Of a stretch of 64,000 nucleotides of DNA, positions 1-12,990 are shown one piece after another (position 1 is the first letter of the stretch; every line of letters begins with the position of its first letter). The translations under genes and the position numbers were made by a program. The stretch covers positions 277,818 through 341,817 of the forward strand of contig MBPM02000082.1 in the NCBI GenBank assembly GCA_001695595.3, in the 5' to 3' direction. The notes below the pieces were generated by a model. It ran no database searches, was not told the DNA's origin, and saw nothing but the letters and a program-made list of their open reading frames with translations. Origin of the DNA: Plasmopara viticola. Taxonomy: Eukaryota > Oomycota > Peronosporomycetes > Peronosporales > Peronosporaceae.

Positions 1-196
1 AGTGGGCCAAGTGCTGGAGAATATTGTACGCACTCAAGAGCGTCGCGACGACGCAGCAGCCCACGGCGATGAGCAGCGTGCTTGCCCGATGCGTCTCGAC
101 CCAATTCAACGAGAGGCCAAAGACGTGGGCGTGGCCCGTGGCGTTGCCGAGCACGAGACTGGACTCGTTGATCGCGTGGACCGGCGTGGCCATCAT
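1..196 (-). CDS. TMEM184/Ostalpha-like membrane protein, N-terminal part (runs off window)
   Basis: The reverse strand opens with two consecutive ATG codons (196-194 and 193-191) and stays open to the window edge, about 65 codons. The first ~40 residues are polar with possible N-glycosylation sites (NES, NAT). A hydrophobic helix follows (about residues 41-57, STLLIAVGCCVVATLLSAY) and then the sequence NILQHLAHY. A first membrane helix ending in a (Y/N)xxLxHLxHY-like segment is how TMEM184/organic-solute-transporter-alpha (DUF300) proteins begin; these are seven-helix membrane proteins. The diagnostic part downstream (P-x-x-Q-R, then helix 2) lies outside the window, so the family call rests on this short region. 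GC content is clearly higher than in the neighbouring intergenic DNA, as expected of coding sequence. The overlapping plus-strand frames read as shadows. The 3' end is missing only because the window starts here. Confidence 0.6.
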   Translation of the reverse strand, partial: MMATPVHAINESSLVLGNATGHAHVFGLSLNWVETHRASTLLIAVGCCVVATLLSAYNILQHLAH

Positions 197-394
197 TGAG
201 TGGGAATCAAGAAATGCTAAGGACGGGAAAGGGAGCGAGTGGTGGGTAGGGCCGCATTTTGTACCAAAAATCACCTTTTACCGTGTCAGACGCAGTCGAT
301 TACGGGATGTAATGTTCCGTGGACCCCTGCAAAAAAGGCCACAGGGACAATGTAGCCATAAAACATGGCGCAATTATGTAAATGTCTAGATTTT

Positions 395-445
395 CGCGCA
401 ATTGCGCGTTTGGGTGCATGTACGTCATAATGGGTGCAGCCAATT
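395..445 (+). promoter_or_regulatory. Decayed copy of the polygalacturonase upstream element (relic 1)
   Basis: The stretch contains GTGCATGTACGTCATAATG, nearly the same as the core found about 290 bp upstream of each intact polygalacturonase here (CATGTACGCCATAATGACAT). It is preceded by a (G)CGCAATTGCGCGTTT segment that also resembles the other copies. It sits about 180-230 bp before the polygalacturonase relic on the same strand. It is presumably non-functional, since the gene behind it is destroyed. Confidence 0.55.
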
Positions 446-624
446 AGTGCCAAGGTTTTACGGATAGAGCTAATTGGCAGTTATGGTTATAAGGTCCCCA
501 CACCATAAGACTTGCCGGCAAATGACTATCAGCATTTGATGTGCAAATCATCGCGAGACCAAGGTGATGACTAGGTTAATCGATATCGATTTGACCAACT
601 AGACAATCACTTGCACGTATGCCG

Positions 625-905
625 ATATCTCGTCGTGCAGTCGATCTTCAACCAGGTGCAATCCAGTAGGAACATTGTCTTCAGCAACAACTACTGTCAC
701 GGGTCGCTAGTTGTAAGGGTACACGCATGCATTTGAAGACTATTGTAGGACTTAAGGGTCTAATAACAAACGTGAATACATTGACAGCGTGGGTCATGAA
801 ACGCGGAGAATGCCATCACCATACACAGGCTGCTACTAAGGCTCACCCACCAGTCACGGAACCTCGCGGATGTCGCAATGTACGATTACTGCTACGTAAT
901 TATCG
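625..905 (+). pseudogene. Polygalacturonase (GH28) relic 1
   Basis: Three islands of similarity to PG1/PG2 lie in order with large internal deletions. The first is TATCTCGTCGTGCAGTCGAT, corresponding to the SISSCDTI region near residue 65. The second is a stretch through 663-705 matching the codons for SSTNTVFSNNYC (residues 226-237). The third, at 735-870, matches KTIIGLKGLISNV and continues to the GSPTSL region. The catalytic NTD and DD segments are absent, and the surviving islands are out of frame with one another. The piece is therefore a deletion-ridden remnant of a gene that had the same orientation as PG2. It lies tail to tail with the NUDIX gene, an arrangement repeated around 31 kb. 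Confidence 0.8.
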
Positions 906-1071
906 CTAATCGTTTGACCATTTCCGACCATTAAATGTATATATATATAATGTTTATATGGGAAACTTTTTTTCTACTTGCATTGTTTACGATGCAATAA
1001 TTATGAGGTGTAATTATTTATTGTACTTGATTTGTTTCTACAATTTTAGAAATTCACACTTCACTACAAGC

Positions 1072-1766
1072 TCACCCTGCCGCAGCGCGCGCCACCATTT
1101 CCACTAGCTCTGGTCGACCTTCTAGAAGTCCACACGCTTCCTGTAAGCACACCTAGTACCATGACCATTTCTTAACGTTTCTCATCACACAATATTGTAA
1201 ATTAACGCAGGCGTACCCATTTGCGCTTGCGAGTGCTCTCGGCCCAATCTTCGAAAACGTGCGTGACCTCGAGTTTAAAGCCAAAGAAGCGGCACGGCTT
1301 GCTTTGATGACTGTAAAAGTCCAGTGTACCCAGTGAAGCCACAATGTCGCCGGATACCTTGAGCAAATACATCCACAATCACTACCATCAGACAACCAGC
1401 TCCACAACCAGGCAAGCGTACCCCTGCTTCCTCGTTGGCTTCGCGGAGTGCGCTATCGAGAACCGACTCGTCGTTTTCCCAACCTCCTTTTGGAAGAATC
1501 CACTGTGCTGGGTGCTTGGAGCTTGAGATGAGCAGAAACTCACTCGCGCCGTCAGATGTGCGGCGCGAGACCACGATGCACACCAACAGGCGCGTGTGGT
1601 CGTCATAGCGCTGCTTCTCACGCCCCACACGAGCTTTTAGCAAGCGGCTCGGAAGGAGCGTGCGAACTTCATTCTGTACATTCGATTCCATACCCGTGGG
1701 GCTGTAATCGACAGAATGAGCTGCTTCATGAGGTACCAACGTGACGTGGCCGCTCGGCTGTGTCAT
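1072..1766 (-). CDS. NUDIX hydrolase, diphosphoinositol polyphosphate phosphohydrolase-like, three exons
   Basis: Reading on the minus strand, exons 1766-1422, 1357-1217 and 1140-1072 join in phase 0 to give about 184 residues and a TGA stop. Introns are 64 nt (1358-1421, GTACGC...CAAG) and 76 nt (1141-1216, GTACGC...TTACAG). The NUDIX box is complete: G94 through V116 fits G-x5-E-x7-R-E-U-x-E-E-x-G-U, with E109, E112 and E113 as metal ligands. It is preceded by WILPKGG, and exon 2 continues with LGTLDF and CRFFGFKLEV, then FEDWAES. This pattern is typical of DIPP-type enzymes that hydrolyse diphosphoinositol polyphosphates or dinucleoside polyphosphates in the cytosol. The start was placed at the ATG at 1766. 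Upstream, GAG|GTGAGT near 1866 and TTTTAATGTAG before the start suggest a 5'-UTR intron. No RxLR-type secretion leader is seen, so it reads as housekeeping rather than an Avr3b-like effector. Confidence 0.88.
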
Positions 1767-1869
1767 CGCGTCTAATAGGTACCATGCTACATTAAAAAAT
1801 AGAAACGCCGGACAATAATTAACTTGCATTTTGTAGGGAAGAGTAAACGTCCCATTCAATACTCACCTC

Positions 1870-4800
1870 TTGGGGCTTATCTTTAATTGTATTTCTTGAT
1901 ATCGTTTACGCTAATTAAAGGAAATCGGTACTATAGGGTTGCCTGTAAGCTGTTGTTATACGGAGCCCCCACCCATGCTTTCTCGGCCTATGATTGGCTG
2001 TAACTGAAACACAAGCTTTAGTGTTATGTAGATCAAAAAAACTTTTTTTATTGCAGTTGGCAATGATTTGTGGACTAAAATGTATAGCAAATATGTCAAT
2101 GTGACGAAGAACTGGATGCCAGAGTCCCAGCGATCTCCACGGAGCGGCAACCATCTGTGTAGTACATATATCGTATTTACAAACAGCCTTGTTGTTCATT
2201 CGCCAGTTGCTATGGCAAGAACAGGCGTCAAGTGCATCGACAGATGTAATTAAGTCGCCGACAAGCCAACGACATTATCGAGGTGTACAATAGTTCAACA
2301 AGACCTAATGAGACACAAGCAAAATGTATAAAATTAAAATTTTCCACTGGTGTTGCAAATGTGTCGACGCGTGACCTGGGATTGACACTCTAATATGTTC
2401 CACAAGATGACATATATCTGGCCATCCCCTTGTACACGCGGGGCCACCAACACTTTAGGAGACCCGCATCTTTGCCTACAATGAAATATCGTATATTGGC
2501 ATTTGTCATATATTCTCGACGAGTTCATTCGTCAAACACTATCTTGACCTTAGCTATACTAACCAACTCATAATCTATTCAGTGTCCACAAGTGCATAGA
2601 GTTCACCAGGCATGTGTTACAAAGTCATATTTTGCGATGAATAATAGCCATTTTGTCGTTACTTGGGAGATGCGAACGCTGTCATCAGGGGTGTATAATT
2701 TGAATCGCCACAAAAGGGACTAAGGTGAGAAAGTGCGATTAGGATCTTATCAGTGCGTGCTTCATGGTAGGTATGCGGTGGCAGTCATCGAAGGAAGCTT
2801 ATATCAGGCTTCTGATTCGGCTTTTTGAACTAGAGAAATCATTTATGTAAGTGTTTTTCAACGCTTCCGTTAATGCCATTAGTTGTGCGCTATTGCAACT
2901 CGACAAGGACAGACACTATTCTGCCTCCAGTTAAGGTGGCTTGAATCGAAAGAATTTATGATGCTAATCCCCCAAGAACGTGATCTGCATATCTACATCT
3001 GTACTTATACAAATAGCTGGCTAGGCCAAACCAATTCCTTCAATTGCTTTGGAAACGTGGCGTAGGCCAAGCCGTAGTGCCTTTGTTTTCCTTGAGTCTG
3101 CTTGGGATCCTAACTCATAGCCCCATAACGTCGCTCAACGTGGACTTTTTTTGGATTCCTAAAGCCGACTGATCTTCTACAGAGCCATCACGGAAAATAA
3201 TATTACAATCTGTCGATCTGTTTTCTCACTGTGTCTGACGTTCCGATATTACCCGCTTGAGGGTATTTGATATTTAGTTGGTGGTCCTATGTTGCGCATA
3301 TGCTACCCAAATCTAAAGTGCCTACCAAAGCGCCTTTATCAGCCGGTGCTGTCATAAAAGCTTTGTTGCCCGCCAGCGAGGATTTCAATGACGTTATCAT
3401 GTCTTCCATTTTCAAGAAGTTGGTACCTTGGATGACTTCGGTATTATTTCGGATGTATACATGCCTAGGCTTCCTTCAAAGATGATATACGAACATCAAA
3501 GGTAAGGACATACCTAAGTTGAGCTCTGCTGAGCTTTGCCTCGCTGATCAAATCACGACTAGTGCTTTTCTAATCACGCCATACTAAAATCAAAGCATGT
3601 ATATCATGTGTAGGTCAACAAATACTTCGTGCTATTGAGAGACTCAGATTGGCAGGTCTATGTCAACATTAGGGACGTCAAGAGCAGTTTCTCCAGCCAC
3701 CTAAACCGAAAGTGGCTTCTTTGTTATCAGCTAGAGCACCAATCAATTAATTGGGTTGGTGAAAGCAATTACTAGCGCACAGAACTCCTCGACGCGCCAA
3801 ACCATATCGAGACTTGAAATGTTTTCCCGGCGATCCACCGCTGCTGGAGCCTCCATTTTGGCGATTAAGTTTTTAAGAGCGAAGTTCAGGGTGTGTACAA
3901 AGCGACACACCCATCACAAAATCTTACGTCTTCCTTTGTATGATGCCTCGCTCCTACTCATAAACAGCATTTTCTGGCTTTGAAGGCACAGCTTCTGCCC
4001 GCAACCTCAAAAGCCCTTGAGCACGACAAAGTATCACTTCGTCGGTTTTCTTCTAGAAGGGCAATCCCACTGTTGGCAACAAGCTGGATCAGAGTCAGCG
4101 AATCCACCAACCACTTTTTCGCTCCAATGACAGAAGAACTGCTTTTACGGGCTCTAAGATAGAAGAACTGCTTGTCCGGCATAACGGCATCACGGTTTTA
4201 TATAAAAAGCGAGTCTTTCCATTGCTGTACCCCTCTTAATGAGTGATTTAAGTTGCCTTCTCTGTTAAATTCTGAATCACTGAGTGCGATGCGGACGCCA
4301 AATTCACCTTGACTTGTTAGTTAGCGACTCAGTAATGGCGGCTACCAACCTCCTCAGCTCATTAATGTATATATAAAGCTCACGGCTACCTTTCTCACAG
4401 ATATACAAGCGTAAGCGCTGGCAAACTCAAAATTTGTTTGAATATCAGCTGAAAGCTTATGTGCTTCCAGGCCATAAGTGTGTAGGTAAAATGATGCCAG
4501 CGTAACTTGATGGTAATTGCACACGTCATTTACCATAGAACGAGATAAGTAAACGGTCAATTACCATAAGATCGAATTCTTTTTTTGCACGCTTTCTATG
4601 TGCAAAAAGCGGTGTGTATTTCTTACACAAGGTGGCAACTGTAGACAATCCTTCGACGCAAGTTAATTGTTTACCCGAATTCTCGCAAAGTTTCCTTGAT
4701 TAAAAGTACCACATTTCTAATCGTCGAGCGAGCGCTTCAGACATTTTGGAGAACTTGGCAACTTGTATAATTCCAAACAAGTGGCTGCTTAGCCGTATTT

Positions 4801-7800
4801 CTTGCCGCTAAGCAGCTGAATAGAGTCAAACTGCTCTCCATTTATGCCTGGAATTCAGGTAGCACAGGCGCAGATAACCTTTACTGTGAAGTTCAAGCCA
4901 GGTGGAGCTCTGACTTTTTACCTTTGGAAAAAACTTTCTTTTATCGTTTGATAGAGTAGAGATGACAACTTAGACGGCCTTGACCACAATTAATAATGCG
5001 CACGTACTGCTTACACTCTTTACGGTTTTAGAAAGGTTATGCGTCTTAGTCCAACCTATGATTCCGTATATACACTGAAAGCAACTCTGTAATGTAGGCA
5101 AAAACGATTGCATCTTTTCCAATATTTTTCAGAACACCTCAGTATCCAGCTAAAAAGAACTCGGATGTGGTTTCTTTCGGCATGAGATGCGGCCATTCTT
5201 CAAGTGCATTCTTTTAATGGAAAGTCAGCTTTAATTACAGAGACTTAAAGTGGCGACAAATTACCATTATCACTACATGTCGCCTTCGCTTGTGCTGTAC
5301 GTCTTCCACCAACGCTTTGCTACCCGAAGTAATTGGAACAGCCGTTTGAGTGCTTTATGAGAAAGTGTTCTGCAGACTTCATATAAATATACATCTTTTC
5401 TGTACCGCTTCTTTTCTATAGAACAATGGGCACGGAGATGCCACATTCAGGGACAATAAGCTTTCGATGGATGAGTTTGCACTTAGGAATGCGGCTCACA
5501 CATCTATTAGCTACTAAATCTTCTTTGAAGATAGTAAGAACTTTGCAGTGGGGTCTCGGAAAATTTTTCTTCTACCAGTGCGGCAAGAAATACAAATAGT
5601 TCACCTACGTTTAAAATTCAATTTAGATACGAGAGAGGACACTTGTTTTTCTAAATAAAGGCGGCAAAGCATCGCCATATACAAAATTAATTGATATTTT
5701 TCAGATGAAACCATTTTACTGAATATTTGAAAGTCCTAGATAGGCAAAGCTCGTCATATAGCTTCCCATGACGGTCTCAGCACACCCAAAACGCTATGTG
5801 AAGAGTCTCAAGGGGTATCTCGATACTCGACTCCGAGTTTCTGAGGTGTTCCAGCTCTTTATATCTTCCTCAATCGGATCGAATGAAAGCCGGCTATAAA
5901 ATGCTGAGCACTAAACAACGTGCACCCGGAAATTTTGTCAAGCAACACGCCCTTTTTTGGACTGGGTAGCGCAGGTACCTTCGCGCTGCTATAGTCGCCA
6001 TATTCCAATTGATTTAAACACAAAAAGTCGGCAAAAACTGGGCATATTTGATCCCAACCCAGTTTTCTTTAATTTTCGACAAAGAAGGAGGCTGATACAA
6101 TCTTTTGCCGGCGCTCAGAATTTCTCAACATGCTGGTATTTAATTAAGACCCGCCAATCTCTTTCGTTACCTAAAACATTTACGTGTATAACTTGCGGTC
6201 CACCTTCTGAAGAAGCGATTCTGTCAAATACTATACTCTTTCGAAGAGCAATTCAGTCATTTCGAGTCTGTGCTCTAAGAAAAAATGTGCAAGACGGGCC
6301 GCCCTCTGGAAATCCATCGATACAATCACGCCTCGTTTGGAGAGTGGCGTCCCAGTAATTAAGCCCACCAATTTTTTTTACTCATAAGCACGTTAAAGAA
6401 GTTCACATATATCATTATTGTATGGATTGAAGCAAAAAGATTGACGACACTCGAATTTTGCTAGTACTAAGCTTGATCTTGAGTGCTCTTTCATGTTTTT
6501 CAGGAACACAAATATTCAGATCGCAAGTAGTTGTCAAGTATCAAAACAATCACTCTGGAACCTTAGGTAAAAGAGTGCGAACGCCACGCGCACTTGATAA
6601 ATCGCCATCGAGGCCGTCTTGGTGGCCATTTCTATCTCATTCGTCTAAAGAATGAAGATTTGCTTTGGTTCAAATATACCTTATAATTTACCGGGACATC
6701 AAACATTAACGCTGGGGCTACCTGATTTGATGCTACCAATATAGACTTTGATTCTAGATCATGACCAGCGTAAATTTTTCCTGCGCCGGTTCGTCAGGAT
6801 GGGCGTGAACTGACACATTTTCATGAACAAGATAATTTTGTTCGGTAGCCCTATACTATCTGACTGCAAGAAGATAGCCCGCTCGTTCTCGTCCTCAACG
6901 ACGCATAATCAATGAACAGCTCAAAGCGTTGCAATCAACGCCGAGCGGCTTTGCTTAGCTCGGCAAAGCCAGTGCTAGTGCTGACTCAAAATTTTCTTTG
7001 ATCTTTTCTCAAGCTTGCTGGAATAAGTTTTCCGGCACCACTTCATTTTTGAAAAGATCGGATAAAGATTGGGAATGTGATTACATATAGGCTGCAACAA
7101 CTTTCCCTTTTATAATAGTCAAACGGATGACTGACGTGGCATAGAAAAACTCCTCGGTCGCAAAGACACATCCATCAATGTCGTTGTAAAGCCGAATGGT
7201 CTTCATGGCATAAGAAATACATCCAATCGGCATGCAAAGACCACACATCATCAACACAATAGCGATGAATAGATACATCATTGAAGTGCGTTCTTGCAAG
7301 CGTCTTTGCGGTCGAAGTTGTGACCAAGTTGCTGAGACGATAAGACCTTCGTTTGACTTCAATATCCACTCCAATAGCATTAGACCAGGCGTACAAGCTT
7401 TGGATGCCTCCCCATCTGATTTAATTGGTAGCCATCTGCCTAATCTCGAGTACTATGCAACGTGCACCCGGACATATTTTCAAGCAACACGTCCTTCCTT
7501 GAAATGAATGCTGAACATAAACCTTTACACAGTTCAGTGTGTTATATGCATTTATATTTTTTTAAGCAAAGCAAGCATCACATTGCAATGGAGACAGTGC
7601 CCACTGTGTCTGATCCAAGGTCGAATTTCAGTCCAACTCCGATATACGGTGGGGCATTGATGGTAAATTACACGTGGGCATTTATTTAATAAGTGAAATG
7701 AATCGTTAAAATACTTTAAATATTGGGTAAAGGCTAGGAGTAGGCTGACAATAAGGCTGACTAAGGCTAACCTAACGACAGGTGTGGTTTCCCACCTGAG

Positions 7801-10800
7801 ACATATTTTACTTATGAATTAGCCAAGACATTGTTAGCTACGAGTGCTTTCAGTTTATTTATTATGACATCGCTGATAGCATCTCCGGTTATTGCGAATG
7901 AGCGTCGGTAAGCACATTGTTATTGTGGACGGCGTCTATCTGTCAATCCGGATTTTTTTTGTGATATCCAGTGCTTGATTTCGTGTCGGATCTCGATTAT
8001 CTTCAAGCAAAGATATAATAACCGCTTTCGGAAATTTGATAGACGCCATTGTTGGCGCACCTGTGAAGTTATGTTACACACATTCGAAACGCTATCTCAA
8101 GTGTCGTCCACTGTCATTCCACAATCAGCCCTGCCAGCAAAACATCATCACTCGCTAAGGAAGGTTGTATAAATGCCATATTTCGGTTCCTTCAATTTTA
8201 TAGTTTCTAGAGCCAGGCTGTCCTGGCTATCTATAATAGGCAATGCACGTACAGCAGGGAAACATATCTCACCATCACCCTTTTTTACAGTTTGAGCTGC
8301 AACTATCTATAGACTTACCACCCCTACCGATCATAAACTTGTGTCCTTATAGCCACGATATGCCCAGAATCAATTCAAGCTTGTCATAAACAAGAAATGA
8401 CTTTGTGCTATCCAAATTTTCAAATTTCGCAGCCAATACTATTCTGGCCCTAGGGACACCTGGAGCATTTTTATTGGCTAGTCTAGCTGAATTTTTTCAA
8501 TTGATCGTTGGAGCATTAGACTGTATATTTTGGCCGACGCAGTTGCTCCACAGCGCGCAAAGTTTCTCAACACGCCAGAGGCTACCCAGATTTAAAGCTT
8601 CTTTCATAACCTTATGCACATACATGCACAACAAGCGGTTCACTGCTACTCCTAATTTTTCCATCGTTTTAGGGGCTCAAATCTTTTGTTGTGTACTAAT
8701 CACACAATTATTATATGATTGGTGGGGTGCCCTCATCCTTCTAATGACCAGCAACATCCTCGGGCGAGACAAAAGTCAGATTCGTCAATCCCGTTAAAAT
8801 TAAGCACGGATCTTGTGCTTTTGTTTGCCACAACCAAAGCGGGGGATGTAATTTTTCTTGGCAACACCATGTTCCATAAGGAATGAGCCTAGGTCATTAA
8901 GCTCACAAATATAAAGTAAATGAGGGCCTGTAGGACGAGGACTGCCCATCCACCGCATCCAAGGGGAGCAAGCTTGCTGTGACTGTAGCTCTCCTAATAA
9001 GTAGTGTTCATTGCATCTTCCATCATCGTCGTCTGCACTCTTACAAGCTAAGTGCAAAGTGACCCTATAATTAGGCCGTCTACAAACACATTTTTTTTCA
9101 CCTCGTCATTCCACTAAAAAAGGTCGTCGACTTACTTACTTCGTGAATACGTTTATGAGGCTCTTACCTTTTTCGCTTACAGGTAGATGAGAGGTTAGTA
9201 ATGACAAAACACAGAGTTTGTTGGCAGAAATAATGCTAGCACCTATTACTCTATGTATCCCCAGAACACAAAGCGCTCAGGTGAAATGATTTTATGGGTG
9301 AGTGCCTTTCCTTTGTCCCGGCCTATTAAATAATGGAGTGTACACAATGAAACGTAATCGAAGACAGAGTTTCGATGGCATCCATCGAATTAAACCAGAA
9401 GCAAAGATAAAGGTCAGCTTCACTAGAAAGTCAATTTGGCTAAATTAGCCGGAGTCGCTGCTTTAAGCGACAGACACTTAATGAACAATACACCTCTAAG
9501 ACGATCAGTTAGGCCGATGTATATCCTTTTTCGCAATTTTTACTACATACTGGCCAAATTTGGCCGATTATGTGAAAAACGTGTTCGATCTGCAAAAGAC
9601 CCACCCGCAGCCAACACATCGATTTCTTCACAAGTCCTGCCGGTATTGATAACTTTTGGAATATTATAAGTCTCAGATCTGTCTCTGGCTTACTGGGAGT
9701 AGATGGCAACGACATTTGTAAGCTGCACAAGGATGATGGCGTATTCGGTACCTTTTCGGCTAGTGTAATTAGAAAAATCCGCAGGATTGTTTAGAGACAC
9801 GACTTTTCAATACTATGGTCGGTCAAACACGATGGTACCCGTTAAGATCCTGCAGTTTACCACTGCGATTTAATGATGATGAAAACTCTCTTGCTACAAA
9901 TTACTGAATGGTGAGTCAGATTGGCTTACCTGCCAAAAGACCCGCTCGGGCAAGGAGTGCGATAAATGAAACTTTAATTACTCCACGACGGGGAGCGCAT
10001 GCTTACCATTCGCTCTCCTCTGGTGGCTTACAGTGCGCTGATTCTAATTTAAGTATTTTGTCCCGCATCTTGTGGTTCGCGACCTATCTCAATCTAGAAG
10101 CATGATTTTGTATTGTCCACTTTGTGCCCACATTTGTAAGCCTTTTTATATACAGGAATTTTTTTTTAATTTTGAAGTCTATCAAATCCGCGTGCGTTCT
10201 CTTTCGCTCTATGAAGACACCTTACCTGATAAGAAAGCCTTCGTGAATGTGCGTTGGGCTCGTTAAATTGTCCATGGTACTGATTTTCTCGTGGCGAAAG
10301 TACCCATGCTGAAGTAAATTTAAAAGATTATATTGGTGACAGAGTTATGTAAATTCGGTAGCGAATTCAATGTTATTAGATGCGTACGATTTATATTAAA
10401 TAAGCTAACTTTACTGTAAATTGTGAAAGTCTCTTGTACTCTTAATTTACTTATTAATGGTACAGGAGGCGTGTAGGATGTCAAATTCTTTTGGCGATCA
10501 ATTTTTATCCGACCTTTGATCGACTTGTGCAACAAAATTCCAAAAAAAGGCGGATTTGTTTGGTAACTTTAAATGCTTTTTCATCCTTTAAATATGCATC
10601 AAAGTCAAGTATATCCGGCAAATTGTGTATACATTCTGGTATTCTTCAAAATGCCACGGTATACAGGCCGGTGTAGAATTTCTTTTTTGCACCTGAAGAT
10701 ATTATATCTCTGAGAGTTTTCATTAGGGCAAGCCAGCTTTTACCACAAAACATCGGCTTTACCATTGGCTTGCTACATATTTTCAAGGAGACTTGGATTA

Positions 10801-12930
10801 CAAGCAACAAAAAGGGGTTAAGCATTTTTCCTCGCGCTTTATATTTTCATCAAAAGTCGGATTACTCATACCAATGGCCAGAAGGCAGCAGAGAAGGCGA
10901 CCCATCAGCTATGTCATTTTTCAGTACCAAGCCAACGCCGGCAGAGGCTGCTTTAGTTTCCAAGGATGAAACTGCACAAAAGTTAGTCTACACGCCTCTG
11001 AAGCACCTGTAAAGGCTGAGCCTGAAGATGAGCGACGGGCTTACGGTGTTTGCCCACCAGAGCTGCAAAATAAGGAAAATTCTGGATGAGCCTCTCGTTC
11101 AACCAAAGTGAGAAATACACAAAGCGTTCTCTTTCGCTCGGTGATCGGCAGAGGACTTGACCTTTGAACGATGAATATGGCAAAAACTTACCAGGCTTTC
11201 ATTCGCTTGGGTCGCGAAGAATCTTTGATTAGAAACGATGTCAAAAACGTATTTACCCGATGGTACGCCCCTTAAGACGGTAGTCTTCGCGTCAGACTCA
11301 CAAGCTTTGCGAAAGATTTGACCAAAAATGACAGAGAACGTTATGCTTTTCAAAAAAAAGTTTGCCCTGCGACCCCCTCGTCTTTAAGTCACTGGTATTG
11401 GTACTAGAAGAAAGAGGATAAAGCATCCTATGTGAAGTCTTAGCGACCAAAGTCACTTACGCTGTGGACGAGGGACTATATGACTTTCCCACCGCATGGA
11501 ACGACCTAACTCACCATCTCGTGAGTGTTCGCCCGTTCTCTGGTGGGTTCGACGACAAAAAAACTTGTGGATGGAAGTTTTTAGACCAGTACAGGCCATG
11601 GCGCCAAGCAGTACACTTGTCTCATTCACGTGAAATTTCACAAACGTCAATTCGTTCAGAGATAATTCTTGCGCTTATGCCAGTCGGTTGAGCACCACAG
11701 TTGATCCCGCTAAAAATATTACTTGGCGTCAGAAGAAGTCAACAGACAAGTGTCCTCTGCAACCGGTATGGGGATGTCCTCCTAGCACAGTCACATCACG
11801 ATTTGATTTATAAATCGATACTGGAATAGAGTAAATCTTCAGGGTATTACATTCGCAAACCTGACCGCCTCAAATATATTTGTTTACATCCGTAAGCATT
11901 AATCAATTTTCTCTCTGGTGGGTCAGAGACAGCAAACCTCGAAGATGTGCCGGCTTTGCCATTATGCCATGAAAGGTGCTGGGAATATAAGTCGTGAGTG
12001 CTGGTATAAAGTCTTTCCTACCATCCCCCAATGCATGACCAAAAGGCCGCGGCTCGCACACAAAGAAACCATTGCTTTTTGTCAATATTGTAATGGTCTT
12101 TAGGATGTTGTGTCATAGCCACTAGTATGGTTCCCTTTGATTGTGTGCAGCGGTATACCCCCGTCATTTCACAAAAGTATTATATGGAATCGGGACTGCT
12201 TCCGCTCTAAGCAATTTGAATAAAAACGCCACAAATTTTGACAACCAAAGTGCAGCGGTGAAGAGCACTCCTTCCACGGCCTTGCAATCCTTTACAAGGA
12301 GCAGTATCTTCTGCTTGACCGCGTGTATGCGCTTGAAATTTGGCCTGTCGGTCAAAAGGCGGCATCTTTGGGGTGACCTGGACCTTTAGGGATTTTGGGG
12401 AGAGCTCGGAAGCCTTAGGCTATGTGGCTCAAGAGCTTTCGGACCGACTTTGCGCGTCTCGACGCGATGATTTCAACGTGCTAAAGAACGTCGTTTCTCT
12501 TCGAAGTAAGTCACGTCTCGACCGGTCGCTCAATGTGCACAGCCTTATGTGTATTTGGCCTCTCGAATTTAAGGGTACGAGCTGTCTTATGTGGTGTTAT
12601 TTGCCACCGTATGGTCACCCATACTTCTTTTCGCGCACGAAGTCAATGCTTTGATGAGGAGTTGAAGGTATCTCATGATTCACGCGACTTTGAGGATTAG
12701 GATTTCTCGTAATACACCCTTTATATAAATGTTTGATGCGTCAATTTTTTTTATGGAAAATCGATGGTGTACGCTGATACACGCCTAATAGATTTGTAAT
12801 GAGTGGATGCATTCGCAGTCCAACATCTTGCAAATGCAAACCCTTTGTCACAAGTACCTCTACTATGTTTCGTAGACTAAGGTGCTTGCAAAAACGACAG
12901 CATATGTACAAAAATCAGCAAAACGCCACG
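1870..12930. other. Gene-poor AT-rich stretch with decayed repeats
   Basis: No gene can be supported here. Every reading frame is interrupted, the longest open stretches (up to ~130 codons) show no recognisable domain or codon bias, and mononucleotide runs are common. There are traces of repeated elements. A ~40-bp segment (CAACGTGCACCCGGA...CAAGCAACACG) occurs at about 5918 and again at about 7458. Around 3775-3800, 6110-6140 and 8560-8590 the minus strand carries related pieces reading roughly W-R-V-E-(K/E)-x-C-A-L. A segment at 10735-10780 recurs near 28425 and 39540. I take this as several generations of decayed transposable elements. Confidence 0.6.
11461..12090 (+). pseudogene. Decayed retroelement fragment, possible gag-type zinc-knuckle remnant
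   Basis: The segment beginning GACGAGGGACTATATGACTT is clearly related to one beginning near 40285 (GCGAGGGACTATGTGACTT). The two share further landmarks downstream, including AAATCTTCAGGGT(A/G)TTACAT at about 11835 and 40675, so they are two copies of one dispersed element. Downstream, 11940-12015 encodes C-R-L-C...G-N-I-S-R-E-C-W, which resembles a CCHC zinc knuckle of a retroelement Gag in which the histidine is lost and extra residues are inserted. No long frame survives. The element class (Copia or Gypsy) cannot be settled from this. Confidence 0.35.
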
Positions 12931-12934
12931 TCAA

Positions 12935-12990
12935 GGTTTCGTCGCTCGCGTAATTGTGCGTTTGTGGGCATGTAAGCTACAATGCAATTG
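12935..12990 (+). promoter_or_regulatory. Decayed copy of the polygalacturonase upstream element (relic 2)
   Basis: GTCGCTCGCGTAATTGTGCG followed by TTTGTGGGCATGTAAGCTACAATG resembles, with substitutions, the shared module upstream of the intact polygalacturonases (TCGCTTGCA...TGTGCGCATGTACGCCATAATG). Its distance to the first recognisable coding similarity of relic 2 (about 13,410) fits a copy of the same gene plus upstream region. Confidence 0.45.

Noticed and set aside
1072..1766. NUDIX gene as a secreted Avr3b-like effector
   Set aside because: No signal peptide or RxLR-type leader is visible, and the body resembles DIPP-type housekeeping enzymes.
3756..8800. A possible conserved gene family based on the recurring W-R-V-E-x-x-C-A-L-like minus-strand pieces
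   Set aside because: Only about ten residues recur, and flanking sequence does not align convincingly. Treated as repeat debris.
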